DNA of 64,000 nucleotides from Micromonospora sp. WMMD1155. GTDB taxonomy: Bacteria > Actinomycetota > Actinomycetes > Mycobacteriales > Micromonosporaceae. Below the pieces are notes generated by a model. The model did not search any database and was not told where the DNA came from. It saw only the letters and a list, made by a program, of their open reading frames with translations. Each line of letters opens with the position of its first letter. Position 1 is the stretch's first letter. The DNA is taken from NCBI RefSeq assembly GCF_029581275.1, contig NZ_CP120742.1, forward strand, positions 346,501 to 410,500, given 5' to 3'. Of the stretch, positions 22,449 through 32,262 are shown piece by piece. Made by a program: the position numbers and the translations under genes.

Positions 22449-24086
22449 ATGTCTGACGCGTACATCGTCTGCTCGAATCTGTCCTTCTCCTGGCCGGACG
22501 ACACCCCGGTCTTCTCGGAGCTGTCCTTCACCGTTCCCGGCGGTCGTACCGGCCTGGTCGCGCCCAACGGCGCCGGCAAGAGCACCCTGCTGCGGCTGAT
22601 CGCCGGGGAGTTGCGGCCCAGCGGCGGCAGCGTCACCGTCGACGGTCTGCTCGGCTACCTCCCGCAGACCCTTCCGCTGGCCGGCGACCTGGCCGTGGCG
22701 CAGGTGCTCGGCGTCGCCGAGCGGATCGCGGCACTGCACGCCATCGAGGCCGGCGACGCCGGCGAGGAGCACTTCGCCACCATCGGCGACGACTGGGACA
22801 TCGAGGAGCGCACCCGCGCCGAGCTGGACCGGCTGGGGCTGGGTGACCTGTCACTCGACCGGCCGCTGCACACGCTCAGCGGTGGTCAGGTGGTCTCCCT
22901 CGGTCTGGCGGCCCAGTTGCTGCGCCGCCCGGACGTGCTGCTGCTCGACGAGCCGACCAACAACCTGGACCTGGAGGCCCGGCACAAGCTCTACGACGTG
23001 CTCACCGACTGGTCCGGCTGCCTGTTGCTGGTCAGCCACGACCGGGAACTGCTGGACCGGATGGACCGCATCGCCGAGCTGGAACGCGGCGAGATCCGCT
23101 GGTACGGGGGCAACTTCACCGCGTACACCGAGGCGGTGCAGGCGGCGCGGGAGGTGGCCGAGAGCAACCTGCGCAACGCCGAGCAGGAGGTGAAGCGGGA
23201 GAAGCGCGAGATGCAGCAGGCCCGCGAGCGGGCCGATCGGAGGGCCAGCAACGCCTCGAAGAACCTGAAGAACGCCGGGCTGGCCCGGATCGTCGCCGGC
23301 GGGCTCAAGCGCAGCGCACAGGAGTCGGCGGGCAAGGCCCAGGAGACGCACTCCAGCCGGCTCGGTCAGGCCAAGGCCCGACTGGACGAGGCCGGGCGGG
23401 CGGTCCGCGAGGAGGACCGGATCGTCGTGGACCTGCCGGACACGACCGTCCCGGCCGGAAGGACGGTCTTCACGGGTACGGGGATGCGCGCCCGTTTCGA
23501 CGACCGGGAACTCTTCGGCGGTGACGGTGCCGACCTGGTGATCCGAGGTCCGGAACGGATCGCGCTCACCGGGGCGAACGGCGTGGGCAAGTCGACCCTG
23601 CTGCGCCTCGTCAACGGAGACCTCGAACCGGCCGGCGGCGACGTCAAGCGGGCCGACGGACGGATCGCGTACCTGTCGCAGCGGCTGGACCTGCTGGACC
23701 TGGACCGGACGGTGGCGGAGAACTTCGCCGCGTACGCGCCGAGCCTGCCGGACGCCAGGCGGATGAATCTGCTGGCCCGGTTCCTGTTCCGGGGCGCCCG
23801 GGTCAACCTGCCCGTCGGGGTGCTCTCCGGCGGTGAGCGGCTGCGCGCGACCCTCGCCTGTGTGCTCTGCGCGGAACCGGCCCCGCAACTGCTGCTGCTC
23901 GACGAGCCGACGAACAACCTGGACCTGGTCAGCGTCGCCCAGTTGGAGAGCGCGCTGACCGCGTACCAGGGGGCGTTCGTGGTGGTCAGCCACGACGAAC
24001 GGTTCCTCGCCGAGATCGGCGTGCAGCGCTGGCTGCGGCTGGCCGACGGTCGACTGCGCGAGATCGCCGCCCCCGACCGGGGCTGA
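22449..24086 (+). CDS. ABC-F family ATPase (ribosome-protection / antibiotic-resistance type)
   Basis: 545 residues, two ABC domains, no membrane segment. Walker A motifs are APNGAGKST and GANGVGKST. Signatures are LSGGQVVSLGLAAQ and LSGGERLRATLA. Walker B ends in LLLDEPTNNLDL twice. The inter-domain linker, about residues 215-305, is a charged coiled coil (EVKREKREMQQARERADRR) that in known members reaches the ribosomal exit site. Such proteins dislodge antibiotics or tune translation. The upstream coupled leader favours an inducible resistance role over a housekeeping EttA-like role. The drug class cannot be read from sequence. Confidence 0.9.
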   Translation: MSDAYIVCSNLSFSWPDDTPVFSELSFTVPGGRTGLVAPNGAGKSTLLRLIAGELRPSGGSVTVDGLLGYLPQTLPLAGDLAVAQVLGVAERIAALHAIEAGDAGEEHFATIGDDWDIEERTRAELDRLGLGDLSLDRPLHTLSGGQVVSLGLAAQLLRRPDVLLLDEPTNNLDLEARHKLYDVLTDWSGCLLLVSHDRELLDRMDRIAELERGEIRWYGGNFTAYTEAVQAAREVAESNLRNAEQEVKREKREMQQARERADRRASNASKNLKNAGLARIVAGGLKRSAQESAGKAQETHSSRLGQAKARLDEAGRAVREEDRIVVDLPDTTVPAGRTVFTGTGMRARFDDRELFGGDGADLVIRGPERIALTGANGVGKSTLLRLVNGDLEPAGGDVKRADGRIAYLSQRLDLLDLDRTVAENFAAYAPSLPDARRMNLLARFLFRGARVNLPVGVLSGGERLRATLACVLCAEPAPQLLLLDEPTNNLDLVSVAQLESALTAYQGAFVVVSHDERFLAEIGVQRWLRLADGRLREIAAPDRG

Positions 24087-24095
24087 GCCCGCCGA

Positions 24096-24142
24096 CCGTG
24101 CGCGGCCCGGCCAGGCGATCACGCCCGCCGGGCCGCGCACGG
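24096..24142. terminator. Bidirectional terminator between the ABC-F gene and dnaE
   Basis: Perfect 15-bp GC-rich arms at 24096-24110 and 24128-24142, 17-base loop, in the 83-bp convergent gap. Confidence 0.7.
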
Positions 24143-24169
24143 GTCAGCTCGGGCTGGGCCGCGGCCCGG

Positions 24170-27100
24170 TCAGCTCACGTTGGCCGGGCCGAGGACGCTC
24201 TTCAGGTCGCCCATCAGCGCGGTCGTCGCCGCCACCCGGAACGGGCCCAGCCGCAGGGTGGTGGTGCGCCCACCGTTGAGGAGTTTGACGTGCACCTCCG
24301 TGTCGCCGGGGTGCAGCACGAGGGTTTCCTTGAGCTTCTCCATCAGCGGCGGCGTGCAGCGGTGCACCGGGATGGTGAGGGTGACCGGCTTGTTGGTGGC
24401 GCTGGTGCTGACGTCCGGCATGGACATGTCCATCGCCATGATCCGGGGGGTGTCGTCGCGGCGGTCCACCCGGCCCTTGACCACCACGATGGCGTCCTCG
24501 GCGATGTACTGCCCGATCACCTCGTAGGTGTTGGGGAAGAACAGCGCCTCCACCCCACCGGCCAGGTCCTCCAGGGTCGCCGAGGCCCAGGCGCGGCCCT
24601 GCTTGGTGACCCGGCGCTGCACCCCGGAGAGGATGCCGGCGAGGGTGACCACCGCCCCGTCGGGCACCGCGCCCTCCTCGGCCAGGGCGGCGATCGTGGT
24701 GTCGGCCGCCGCGCCCAGGATGTGCTCCAGGCCGAACAGCGGGTGGTCGGAGACGTACAGGCCGAGCATCTCCCGCTCGAAGGCCAACTTGTCGCGCTTG
24801 TCCCACTCGCTGTCGCCGATCACCGGCATCACCGTCGTACTGCCGGTGTCGGCGTCACCGAAGCCCGCGCCGAAGAGGTCGTACTGGCCGACGGCCTCCT
24901 TGCGCTTCACGTCGGCGTACGCGTCGATGGCGTCGGCGTGGACCGCGAGCAGCCCCTTGCGGGGGTGGTCGAGGGAGTCGAACGCACCGGCCTTGATCAG
25001 GGATTCGATCGTCTTCTTGTTGCAGACCACCGCGTCCACCTTGGACAGGAAGTCGTAGAAGTCGGCGTACTCGCCCTTCTCCTCGCGGCAGCGCATGATC
25101 GAGGCGACCACGTTCGCGCCGACGTTGCGGACCGCCGCCAGGCCGAAGCGGATGTCCTTGCCGACCGGGGTGAACGGCCCGGCCGAGGTGTTCACGTCCG
25201 GAGGCAGCACCTGGATGCGCATCCGGCGGCACTCGGACAGGTACAGCGCCATCTTGTCCTTGTCGTCACCGACGGAGGTCAGCAGCCCGGCCATGTACTC
25301 GGCCGGGTAGTGCGCCTTCAGGTACGCCGTCCAGTAGGAGACCAGACCGTACGCGGCGGAGTGCGCCTTGTTGAACGCGTACCCGGCGAACGGCACCAGG
25401 ACGTCCCACACCGCCTGGATCGCCTCGTCGGAGTAGCCACGCTCACGGCAGCCGTCCCGGAACGGGATGAACTCCTTGTCGAGGATCTCCTTCTTCTTCT
25501 TACCCATGGCCCGGCGCAGCAGGTCCGCCTGACCGAGGCTGTAGCCGGCGAGGATCTGCGCGGCGCGCTGCACCTGCTCCTGGTAGACGATCAGGCCGTG
25601 GGTGGGGGCCAGGATCTCCCGCAGCGGCTCCTCCAGCTCCGGGTGGATCGGGGTGATCTCCTGGAGGCCGTTCTTGCGCAGCGCGTAGTTGGTGTGCGAG
25701 TCGACGCCCATCGGGCCGGGCCGGTACAGGGCCAGGACGGCGGAGATGTCCTCGAAGTTGTCCGGCTTCATCAACCGCAGCAGCGATCGCATCGGCCCGC
25801 CGTCGAGCTGGAACACACCCAGGGTGTCACCCCGGGCGAGCAGGTCGTACGCGGCCTTGTCGTCGAGCGGCAACGCCAGCAGGTCGAGCTTCTCGCCGTG
25901 GTTCAGCTCGATGTTCTTGACCGCGTCGTCGATGATCGTCAGGTTGCGCAGGCCGAGGAAGTCCATCTTCAACAACCCGAGCGACTCGCACGTCGGGTAG
26001 TCGAACTGCGTGATGATCGCCCCGTCGGCGTCGCGGCGCATCAACGGGATGTGCTCGATGATCGGCTCGGCGGACATGATGACGCCGGCGGCGTGCACAC
26101 CGGTCTGCCGGATCAGCCCCTCGATGCCCTTGGCGGTGTCGATCACCTTGCGGACGTCCGGGTCGGAGTCGTACAGGCCGCGGATCTCACCGGCCTCGGC
26201 GTACCGGGGGTGCTTGGTGTCGAAGATGCCGGTGAGTGGGATGTCCTTGCCCATCACCGCCGGCGGCATGGCCTTGGTGATCCGGTCGCCGACCGCGTAC
26301 GGGTAGCCGAGGACCCGGGCCGAGTCCTTGATCGCGGCCTTCGCCTTGATCGTGCCGAACGTGGCGATCTGGGCGACCTTGTCCTCGCCCCACTTGTCGG
26401 TGACGTACTTGATCACCTCACCGCGCCGACGCTCGTCGAAGTCGATGTCGACATCCGGCATGGAGACCCGCTCGGGGTTCAGGAACCGCTCGAAGATCAG
26501 GCCGTGCTGGATCGGGTCGAGGTCGGTGATGCCCAGCGCGTACGCGACGAGGGAGCCGGCAGCCGAACCACGGCCCGGACCCACCGAGATGCCCTGGCTC
26601 TTGGCCCACTGGATGAAGTCTGCGACCACGAGGAAGTACGACGGGAAGCCCATCTGGTTGATGACGCCCAGCTCGTACTCCGCCTGGACGACGTGCCCCT
26701 CCGGGATGCCGTTCGGGTAGCGGCGGCCCAGCCCGGCGAAGGTCTCCTTGCGGAACCAGGACTCCTCGGTCTCCCCCTCCGGCACCGGGAAGCGCGGCAT
26801 GAGGTTGTGGAACTCGAACATGCCCTTCGGGTCGACCTTCTCGGCGACCAGCAGGGTGTTACGGCAGCCCTCCTGCCACAGCTCCGACGAGTCCACCGCG
26901 CGCATCTGGTCGGCGCTCTTGATGAAGTAGCCGCCACCCTCGAACCGGAACCGGTTCGGGTCGTCGATGTTGCTGCCGGTCTGTACGCAGAGCAGCACGT
27001 CGTGGGCGGTGGCCTGCGCCTCGTGGGTGTAGTGCGAGTCGTTGGTGACCACCGGCGGGATGTCCAGCTTGCGGGCGATCTCGGTGAGCCCCTCACGGAC

Positions 27101-27700
27101 CCGGCTCTCGATGGAGAGCCCGTGATCCATGATCTCCAGGAAGTAGTTGTCCTTGCCGAAGATGTCCTGGTAGCTCGCGGCGACCTTGAGTGCCTCGTCG
27201 AACTGCCCGAGGCGCAGGCGGGTCTGCACCGCGCCGGACGGGCAGCCGGTGGTGGCCATGATCCCCTCGGCGTGCTCGGCGATCAGCTCCATGTCCATCC
27301 GGGGCCACTTGACGTAGTGCCCCTCCATGGAGGCGCGCGAGTTGAGGGTGAACAGGTTCTTCAGCCCTTTGGCGTTCTTGGCCCACATCGTCTTGTGGGT
27401 GATCGCGCCGTTACCGGAGATGTCGTCGCTCTTCTGCTCCGGCCGACCCCACTTGACCCGCGCCTTGTGATAGCGCGACTCCGGCGCCACGTACGCCTCG
27501 ACGCCCAGGATCGGGGTGATCCCGGCGGCCATCGCCTGGTTGTAGAAGTCGTTCGCGCCGTGCATGTTGCCGTGGTCGGTGATCGCCACGGCCGACATGC
27601 CGAGGCGGTTGGCCTCGGCGAAAAGGTCCTTCAGCCGGGCCGCTCCGTCGAGCATCGAGTATTCCGTGTGCACGTGCAGATGCGCGAACGAATCGGCCAT
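24170..27700 (-). CDS. dnaE: DNA polymerase III alpha subunit (DnaE)
   Basis: 1176 residues, the normal DnaE1 length. The N-terminal PHP domain begins [19 protein letters not shown]. The polymerase catalytic aspartates lie in [13 protein letters not shown], and the finger segment reads [15 protein letters not shown] helix-hairpin-helix, an OB-fold ([19 protein letters not shown]) and a tau-binding C terminus follow. It is the replicative polymerase subunit acting at the fork. The PHP start HxH pattern is kept, compatible with proofreading PHP domains of actinobacterial DnaE1. ATG 27700 is the only start that keeps the conserved N terminus. It is divergent from the Sua5-like gene, with 148 bp between. 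Confidence 0.97.
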   Translation of the reverse strand: MADSFAHLHVHTEYSMLDGAARLKDLFAEANRLGMSAVAITDHGNMHGANDFYNQAMAAGITPILGVEAYVAPESRYHKARVKWGRPEQKSDDISGNGAITHKTMWAKNAKGLKNLFTLNSRASMEGHYVKWPRMDMELIAEHAEGIMATTGCPSGAVQTRLRLGQFDEALKVAASYQDIFGKDNYFLEIMDHGLSIESRVREGLTEIARKLDIPPVVTNDSHYTHEAQATAHDVLLCVQTGSNIDDPNRFRFEGGGYFIKSADQMRAVDSSELWQEGCRNTLLVAEKVDPKGMFEFHNLMPRFPVPEGETEESWFRKETFAGLGRRYPNGIPEGHVVQAEYELGVINQMGFPSYFLVVADFIQWAKSQGISVGPGRGSAAGSLVAYALGITDLDPIQHGLIFERFLNPERVSMPDVDIDFDERRRGEVIKYVTDKWGEDKVAQIATFGTIKAKAAIKDSARVLGYPYAVGDRITKAMPPAVMGKDIPLTGIFDTKHPRYAEAGEIRGLYDSDPDVRKVIDTAKGIEGLIRQTGVHAAGVIMSAEPIIEHIPLMRRDADGAIITQFDYPTCESLGLLKMDFLGLRNLTIIDDAVKNIELNHGEKLDLLALPLDDKAAYDLLARGDTLGVFQLDGGPMRSLLRLMKPDNFEDISAVLALYRPGPMGVDSHTNYALRKNGLQEITPIHPELEEPLREILAPTHGLIVYQEQVQRAAQILAGYSLGQADLLRRAMGKKKKEILDKEFIPFRDGCRERGYSDEAIQAVWDVLVPFAGYAFNKAHSAAYGLVSYWTAYLKAHYPAEYMAGLLTSVGDDKDKMALYLSECRRMRIQVLPPDVNTSAGPFTPVGKDIRFGLAAVRNVGANVVASIMRCREEKGEYADFYDFLSKVDAVVCNKKTIESLIKAGAFDSLDHPRKGLLAVHADAIDAYADVKRKEAVGQYDLFGAGFGDADTGSTTVMPVIGDSEWDKRDKLAFEREMLGLYVSDHPLFGLEHILGAAADTTIAALAEEGAVPDGAVVTLAGILSGVQRRVTKQGRAWASATLEDLAGGVEALFFPNTYEVIGQYIAEDAIVVVKGRVDRRDDTPRIMAMDMSMPDVSTSATNKPVTLTIPVHRCTPPLMEKLKETLVLHPGDTEVHVKLLNGGRTTTLRLGPFRVAATTALMGDLKSVLGPANVS

Positions 27701-27835
27701 GCGTGGCGCCCCCCGGCGTTGTGGATCTTGTTGGTCGGAGCCGACCGGGACCTACCCTACCGAGGTGATCTCGGCGGCTCCACCGTCCGCGCCGACGGCC
27801 GTGGCCCTCGTCTCCTGCCCGGTCCCGGGTGCGCC

Positions 27836-27841
27836 TAGGCT
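27836..27841 (+). promoter_or_regulatory. -10 element TAGGCT of a likely leaderless mRNA
   Basis: TAGGCT ends seven bases before the ATG of the Sua5-like gene. That puts the expected transcription start on or next to the start codon, and no ribosome binding site is present. Confidence 0.55.
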
Positions 27842-27848
27842 CCTCAGG

Positions 27849-28469
27849 ATGGCGAGGTACTACGACGTGCACCCGGAGAACCCACAGCCCCGGATCATCG
27901 GCCAGGTCGCCGACCTGATCCGCGGTGGCGGGCTGGTCGCCTACCCGACGGACTCCTGCTACGCGCTCGGCATCCGACTGGGCAACCAGGAGGGGCTGGA
28001 CCGGATCCGGCAGATCCGCCACCTCGACGACCGGCACCACTTCACGCTCATCTGCCGGGACTTCGCGCAGCTCGGTCAGTTCGTCCAGATCAGCAACTCG
28101 GTCTTCCGCCTGGTGAAGGCGTCCACCCCGGGCAGCTACACCTTCATCCTGCCGGCCACCCGTGAGGTGCCGCGCCGGATGCTGCACCCGAAGAAGCGCA
28201 CCGTCGGCGTACGCGTACCCCGGCACACCGTCACCCAGGCGTTGCTGGCCGAGCTGGGCGAGCCGCTGGTGTCGAGCACCCTGGTCCTACCCGGCGACGA
28301 CGAGCCGATGACCCAGGGCTGGGAGATCAAGGAACGGCTCGACCACCAGCTCGACGCGGTGCTCGACGCCGGTGACTGCGGTATGGAGCCGACCACGGTC
28401 ATCGACCTGTCCGGCCCGGAGCCGGAGATCCTGCGCCGGGGCGCCGGAGACGTGTCCCGCTTCGAGTAG
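27849..28469 (+). CDS. Sua5/YciO/YrdC family protein (L-threonylcarbamoyladenylate synthase-like)
   Basis: 206 residues covering the YrdC fold. The N-terminal strand-turn GGLVAYPTDSCYALG corresponds to the substrate pocket, and the KASTPGSYTFILPAT and RTVGVRVPRH segments are the family's ATP/bicarbonate region. YrdC makes threonylcarbamoyl-AMP for the t6A modification of tRNAs reading ANN codons. This protein is closer to the YciO branch (PENPQPRIIGQVADLIR...), whose own reaction is less certain, and it lacks the C-terminal Sua5 domain. It is monocistronic with a probable leaderless promoter and ends at a strong hairpin. Confidence 0.88.
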   Translation: MARYYDVHPENPQPRIIGQVADLIRGGGLVAYPTDSCYALGIRLGNQEGLDRIRQIRHLDDRHHFTLICRDFAQLGQFVQISNSVFRLVKASTPGSYTFILPATREVPRRMLHPKKRTVGVRVPRHTVTQALLAELGEPLVSSTLVLPGDDEPMTQGWEIKERLDHQLDAVLDAGDCGMEPTTVIDLSGPEPEILRRGAGDVSRFE

Positions 28470-28509
28470 TGCGCTCGACGCGGCGAGCGCGTCACCTCTT
28501 CGATCACCT

Positions 28510-28536
28510 GGCCCGGCGCCCTCTGAGCGCCGGGCC
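28510..28536 (+). terminator. Terminator hairpin after the Sua5-like gene
   Basis: Perfect 10-bp arms GGCCCGGCGC and GCGCCGGGCC around a seven-base loop, 40 bases after the stop codon. Confidence 0.7.
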
Positions 28537-28550
28537 ACTGCTGTACATGG

Positions 28551-28626
28551 CCCCTTTGCTCTGCTGCCGCTTACGCACCACCGGGCGGCGCCGCACTGGC
28601 GCATCCGCAGCAGCAGAGCAAAGGGG
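28551..28626. repeat. Intergenic inverted repeat with 17-bp arms
   Basis: CCCCTTTGCTCTGCTGC at 28551-28567 is exactly complementary to 28610-28626, with a 42-base GC-rich loop. It lies in the 275-bp gap before the padR-type gene and has no coding content. The CTTTGCTCTGC core looks like a dispersed palindromic element. Confidence 0.8.
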
Positions 28627-28715
28627 GTGAACAACCCCTCGTGACCCCGGCAGCGCCCAGGCCGACGGCCCGATCCGACACCCCCAGCAGACGCGATGTT
28701 ATTTCTATAGACAAC

Positions 28716-28732
28716 ACTGTGTGCCACACAGT
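28716..28732. promoter_or_regulatory. Predicted PadR operator
   Basis: ACTGTGT-GCC-ACACAGT is a perfect inverted repeat 12 bases before the padR-type ATG. It lies just after an AT-rich stretch containing TATAGA (-10-like, 28706-28711), so it would cover the transcription start and allow autorepression. Confidence 0.65.
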
Positions 28733-28744
28733 ATGGTGTGACAC

Positions 28745-29086
28745 ATGGTTAGCGAGGACGTTCTACGGACGCACCTACAGGAGTTGCGTCGCGGCACCGT
28801 CGTGGTGGCCAGCCTGGTCGCGCTCCGCCGACCCGACTACGGCTACGCACTGCTGCAGAGACTCACCGAGCACGGCTTCCCGGTGGATGCCAACACCCTC
28901 TACCCGCTGCTGCGCCGCCTCGAAGACCAGGGGCTGCTGACCAGCGAGTGGAACACCGAGGAGAGCCGGCCGCGCAAGTTCTACCGGACCAGCGACGAGG
29001 GCGAGTCGATGCTGAGCCGGCTCCTCGACGACCTCGCCGCCGTGCAGACCTCCGTCACCGGGCTGATCCAAGGAGTGGACCGATGA
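28745..29086 (+). CDS. PadR family transcriptional regulator
   Basis: 113 residues of a winged-helix PadR protein, short subfamily. The HTH/wing segment reads RPDYGYALLQRLTEHG then VDANTLYPLLRRLEDQGLL, followed by RPRKFYRTSDEGE and a C-terminal dimerisation helix. PadR proteins repress their own operon and release on ligand or by titration. Its last codons overlap the next gene's ATG (ATGA). The palindromic operator sits at its promoter. It is paired with a membrane protein that has an N-terminal HAAS-like domain, a common PadR partner arrangement. Confidence 0.93.
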   Translation: MVSEDVLRTHLQELRRGTVVVASLVALRRPDYGYALLQRLTEHGFPVDANTLYPLLRRLEDQGLLTSEWNTEESRPRKFYRTSDEGESMLSRLLDDLAAVQTSVTGLIQGVDR

Positions 29087-30030
29087 ACACCCTGACCGAC
29101 CGCTACCTCGCCGCCACCCTGCGCTCGGTGCCCGCTCCGCGCCGCGACGAGATCGCCAGCGAGCTGCGCGCCTCCATCGACGACATGATCGAGGGCCGGA
29201 CCAGTGGCGGCCAGGACGCCAGAACCGCCGAGCGGGAGGTGCTCACCGAGTTGGGCAACCCCGACCGGCTGGCCGCCCGGTACGCCGACCGCCGGCTGCA
29301 ACTTATCGGCCCGACCTACTACCTGCTCTGGCTGCGACTGCTGAAGCTGTTGCTCAGCTTCATCCCGGCGCTGGTCGGCACAGTCGTCACCGTCGTGGAG
29401 GCCGCGGAAGGGAAGGGTTTCGGCGCCATCGGGCCGGGCCTCGTCGTGGCCATGCAGGTGGCCGTTCAGATCACCTTCTGGCTCACAGTGACCTTCGCCA
29501 TCATCGAGCGCACCCAGACGGCCGTGGACCTGCCGGAGTGGACCGTCGACCAACTGCCCGACGCCCCGGTGCGCCGGGGCATCCCCCTCGCCGACACCAT
29601 CGCATCCGTGATCATGCTGGTGCTGACCATCGGCTACCTGCCGTTCCAGCACTATCAGTCGTGGGTGAGAGACACCGACGGCGAGAACATCCCGCTCCTC
29701 GACCCGGCCCTGTGGTCGTTCTGGCTGCCGGCGCTGATCGTGGTGCTGGTCCTCAGCGTCGTCTTCGAGGTCGTGAAGTACCGGATCGGCCGCTGGACCT
29801 GGGGCCTGTTCGGCGTCAAGGCGCTGCTCAACCTGGCGTTCTCGGTGCCGCTGGCGTGGCTGGCGCTCTCCGACCGGCTGCTCAACCCGGCCCTGGGTGA
29901 GCGACTGAGCTGGGTCGCGGAGGCGGACAACCGGGAGGCCATCGGACTGGCCATCGCGGTGGGGACCGCGGCGGTCGTGGTCTGGGACCTGGTCGACACC
30001 GCCCGTAAGACGCGCCAGCAGACGGCGTGA
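29083..30030 (+). CDS. Membrane protein with N-terminal HAAS-like signalling domain, PadR-coupled
   Basis: 315 residues. The first about 75 residues (TDRYLAATLRSVPAPRRDEI then TAEREVLTELGNPDRLAARY) match the cytoplasmic helical domain found at the start of PadR-linked permeases. Five to six hydrophobic helices follow, near residues 85-110, 125-150, 180-200, 225-250, 265-285 and 290-305. It has no ATPase or known transport motif. It is co-translated with padR and probably anchors or senses at the membrane. The actual role is unknown. Confidence 0.8.
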   Translation: MNTLTDRYLAATLRSVPAPRRDEIASELRASIDDMIEGRTSGGQDARTAEREVLTELGNPDRLAARYADRRLQLIGPTYYLLWLRLLKLLLSFIPALVGTVVTVVEAAEGKGFGAIGPGLVVAMQVAVQITFWLTVTFAIIERTQTAVDLPEWTVDQLPDAPVRRGIPLADTIASVIMLVLTIGYLPFQHYQSWVRDTDGENIPLLDPALWSFWLPALIVVLVLSVVFEVVKYRIGRWTWGLFGVKALLNLAFSVPLAWLALSDRLLNPALGERLSWVAEADNREAIGLAIAVGTAAVVVWDLVDTARKTRQQTA

Positions 30031-30152
30031 GCGACACCCGAGGCGGCGGCCCGGCGCGTACCCCGCGCCGGGCCGCCGCCCGTCGGCGCGAGCACAACGA
30101 CTGCCACCGGCCCCGTCGACGGGCGCGCAGACCGCCGTGGCATCGTTCCCGG

Positions 30153-31490
30153 ATGACCGTGGCACCGCGAGAGGAATGGCGCCGCCCCGGCCCGACAGCG
30201 GAACAGCGTCGCAACGACCGGTGGATCGGGCTGGCGGTGACCGGGCTGGCGCTGGTCAGCCTCACCCTGGCCCGCAGCACCGGAGCGTTCCTGCTGGGCC
30301 CGCCGCCGTCCGGGCCGGAGCAGTTGTTCTGGACCGTCGCCGTGACCGTGCCGCTGATCTGGCGACGGCGGTGGCCCGGCGCGACGCTTCTCGTCGTCGC
30401 GGTGGCGTTCGTCGCCGCGCAGGCCCGCTCGGCACCGGAGACCCAGTTCTCCGCGTGGGCGCTGTTCTGCGCGCTGTACACCGTCGGCGCGTGGGGGCAG
30501 AACCGCCAACTGGCCCGCCGGCTGCGCATCGGCGTGATCGGCGCCATGTTCGCCTGGCTGGGGATCTACTACGCGGTGCTGCTCGACCACATTCCGGCGA
30601 CCGCCTTCGCCGACGCGGTCGGTCCGGTGCCGCCGAGGCTCGCCATGGTGGTCACCGGCGTGCTGCTCAACGTCCTGATCCTGGGGTTCGCGTACTTCTT
30701 CGGCGAGACCTCATGGGTGGCCGCCCGGCGGGAGCACGAGCTGCGCACCCAGGCCGAGGACCTACGCCGGTCCCAGACCGAGGCCCGGGAGCGGGCGGTG
30801 CTCGGCGAACGGTTCCGGATCGCCCGGGAGCTGCACGACGTGGTCGCCCATCACGTGTCGGTGATGGGCGTGCAGGCGTCCGCCTGCCGTCGGGTGTTCG
30901 ACCGTGACCAGGACAAGGCCCGCACCGCACTCGCCGCCATCGAGCAGAGCGCGCGCACCGCCGTCGACGAACTGCGTCGCATGCTCGGCGTGCTGCGGAC
31001 CTCTCCCGGAACCGACGCCGCGCCGCCGGCCGCGGGTGGCGTCGAGCGGATCGGCGAGCTGGTCGAGCGGGCCCGCGTCGCCGGCCTGACGGCGACCCTC
31101 GGGGTGTACGGGGACGCGGTCGCGTTGCCCGCGTCCGTCTCGCAGGCGGCCTACCGGGTGACACAGGAGGCGGTGACCAACACCCTGAAGCACGCCGGGG
31201 CGGACCTGTTGGACGTGCGGGTCCGGTATCTGGCCCGCGAGGTGGAGGTCGACGTGACCGACGACGGACGGGCCGGCGGCCGACCCAACATCCAGGGTCT
31301 CGGGCTGATCGGCATGCACGAACGGGTCACCGCGCACGACGGCGACCTGGAGGTCGGGCCGCGTGCCGGTGGCGGATGGCGGGTGCGCGCCCGCTTCCCA
31401 CTGGCGACGTCGGCGGGTACGCCCGTCGACGCGCAGCGCACGCCGGACGGCGAGAAACACCTGGTCGCCGACGGAGAGGGCCGCGCATGA
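30153..31490 (+). CDS. NarL-system sensor histidine kinase (HisKA_3 type)
   Basis: 445 residues. The N-terminal membrane domain has about five or six helices (residues 25-190) with little external sequence, so it likely senses envelope or lipid-phase cues. The phospho-acceptor His is in IARELHDVVAHHVSVMGVQ, the HisKA_3 hallmark, and the ATPase has TQEAVTNTLKHAG and a GLGLIGMHERV lid. ATG 30153 gives the full membrane domain. Its stop overlaps the regulator's ATG (ATGA). It sits upstream of an ABC-2 exporter operon, which the pair probably controls. Confidence 0.92.
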   Translation: MTVAPREEWRRPGPTAEQRRNDRWIGLAVTGLALVSLTLARSTGAFLLGPPPSGPEQLFWTVAVTVPLIWRRRWPGATLLVVAVAFVAAQARSAPETQFSAWALFCALYTVGAWGQNRQLARRLRIGVIGAMFAWLGIYYAVLLDHIPATAFADAVGPVPPRLAMVVTGVLLNVLILGFAYFFGETSWVAARREHELRTQAEDLRRSQTEARERAVLGERFRIARELHDVVAHHVSVMGVQASACRRVFDRDQDKARTALAAIEQSARTAVDELRRMLGVLRTSPGTDAAPPAAGGVERIGELVERARVAGLTATLGVYGDAVALPASVSQAAYRVTQEAVTNTLKHAGADLLDVRVRYLAREVEVDVTDDGRAGGRPNIQGLGLIGMHERVTAHDGDLEVGPRAGGGWRVRARFPLATSAGTPVDAQRTPDGEKHLVADGEGRA

Positions 31491-32182
31491 GCAGCTCCGG
31501 TCAGCCGGTTCGGGTCCTCCTCGCCGACGACCAGCACCTCGTCCGCACCGGCTTCCGGGTGATCCTCGAGGTGGAGGACGACATCGAGGTGGTCGGCGAG
31601 GCCGCCGACGGCGAGCGGGCCGTCAGCATGGCCCGGGCCACCCGCCCGGACGTCGTACTCATGGACGTGGAGATGCCCGGGATGGACGGCCTGGAGGCCA
31701 CCCGGCAGATCACCGCCGACGGCCCCGGGGCGCCCGCGGTGCTGATCCTGACGACGTTCGACCGCGACGACTACCTGTTCGCCGCGCTGCGGGCCGGGGC
31801 CAGCGGCTTCCTGCTCAAGAACGGCACGCCCGAGGAGTTGGTCGAGGCGATCCGCGTGCTGGCCCGGGGCGACGGCCTGCTCGCACCGGAGATCACCCGC
31901 CGGGTGATCTCCACGTTCGCCCGCCCCGGCGACCCGGCGGGCACCGCCCACCGGGGCCCCGAAGCCGACGCCGCGCTGGCCGAGCTGACGCCACGGGAAC
32001 GCGAGGTACTGGTGTTGCTCGCCGCCGGATCGAGCAACGCGGAGATCGCCGCGACCATCCACCTGGGCGAGGCGACGGTGAAGACACACGTGAGCCGGGT
32101 GCTGGCCAAACTCGGCCTGCGCGACCGGGTGCAGGCGGTGGTGTTCGCCTACGAGAACGGGGTGGTCCGACCCGGGGGCTGA
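31487..32182 (+). CDS. NarL/LuxR-type response regulator
   Basis: 231 residues. The receiver domain starts VRVLLADDQHLVRTGF, with phospho-acceptor Asp60 in VVLMDVEMPG and Lys in FLLKNGTPEE. The C-terminal LuxR HTH is LTPREREVLVLLAAGSSNAE followed by ATVKTHVSRVLAKLGLRDR. It is co-translated with the preceding kinase. It likely activates the ABC exporter operon 80 bp downstream, although a terminator hairpin separates the two transcripts. Confidence 0.94.
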   Translation: MSSSGQPVRVLLADDQHLVRTGFRVILEVEDDIEVVGEAADGERAVSMARATRPDVVLMDVEMPGMDGLEATRQITADGPGAPAVLILTTFDRDDYLFAALRAGASGFLLKNGTPEELVEAIRVLARGDGLLAPEITRRVISTFARPGDPAGTAHRGPEADAALAELTPREREVLVLLAAGSSNAEIAATIHLGEATVKTHVSRVLAKLGLRDRVQAVVFAYENGVVRPGG

Positions 32183-32234
32183 CCGCCGTCCGTCGCGAGG
32201 CGGACCGCCCGCTCAGCCGCCGGACGGACGGCGG
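32183..32234 (+). terminator. Terminator after the NarL-type regulator
   Basis: Perfect 12-bp arms (32183-32194 and 32223-32234) with a 28-base loop, starting at the regulator's stop codon. Confidence 0.65.
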
Positions 32235-32250
32235 GCCGGCGTATTCGATC

Positions 32251-32256
32251 TAGCGT
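32251..32256 (+). promoter_or_regulatory. -10 element TAGCGT of a likely leaderless ABC operon mRNA
   Basis: The hexamer ends six bases before the GTG at 32263, so transcription would begin at the start codon. No ribosome binding site precedes that GTG. Confidence 0.55.
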
Positions 32257-32262
32257 GGGTCC

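Noticed and set aside
24098..27838. 1246-codon open frame on the plus strand opposite dnaE
   Set aside because: It is the antisense shadow of dnaE caused by high GC. Its translation is His/Val/Gly/Asp-rich without domains, while the minus strand encodes a complete DnaE.
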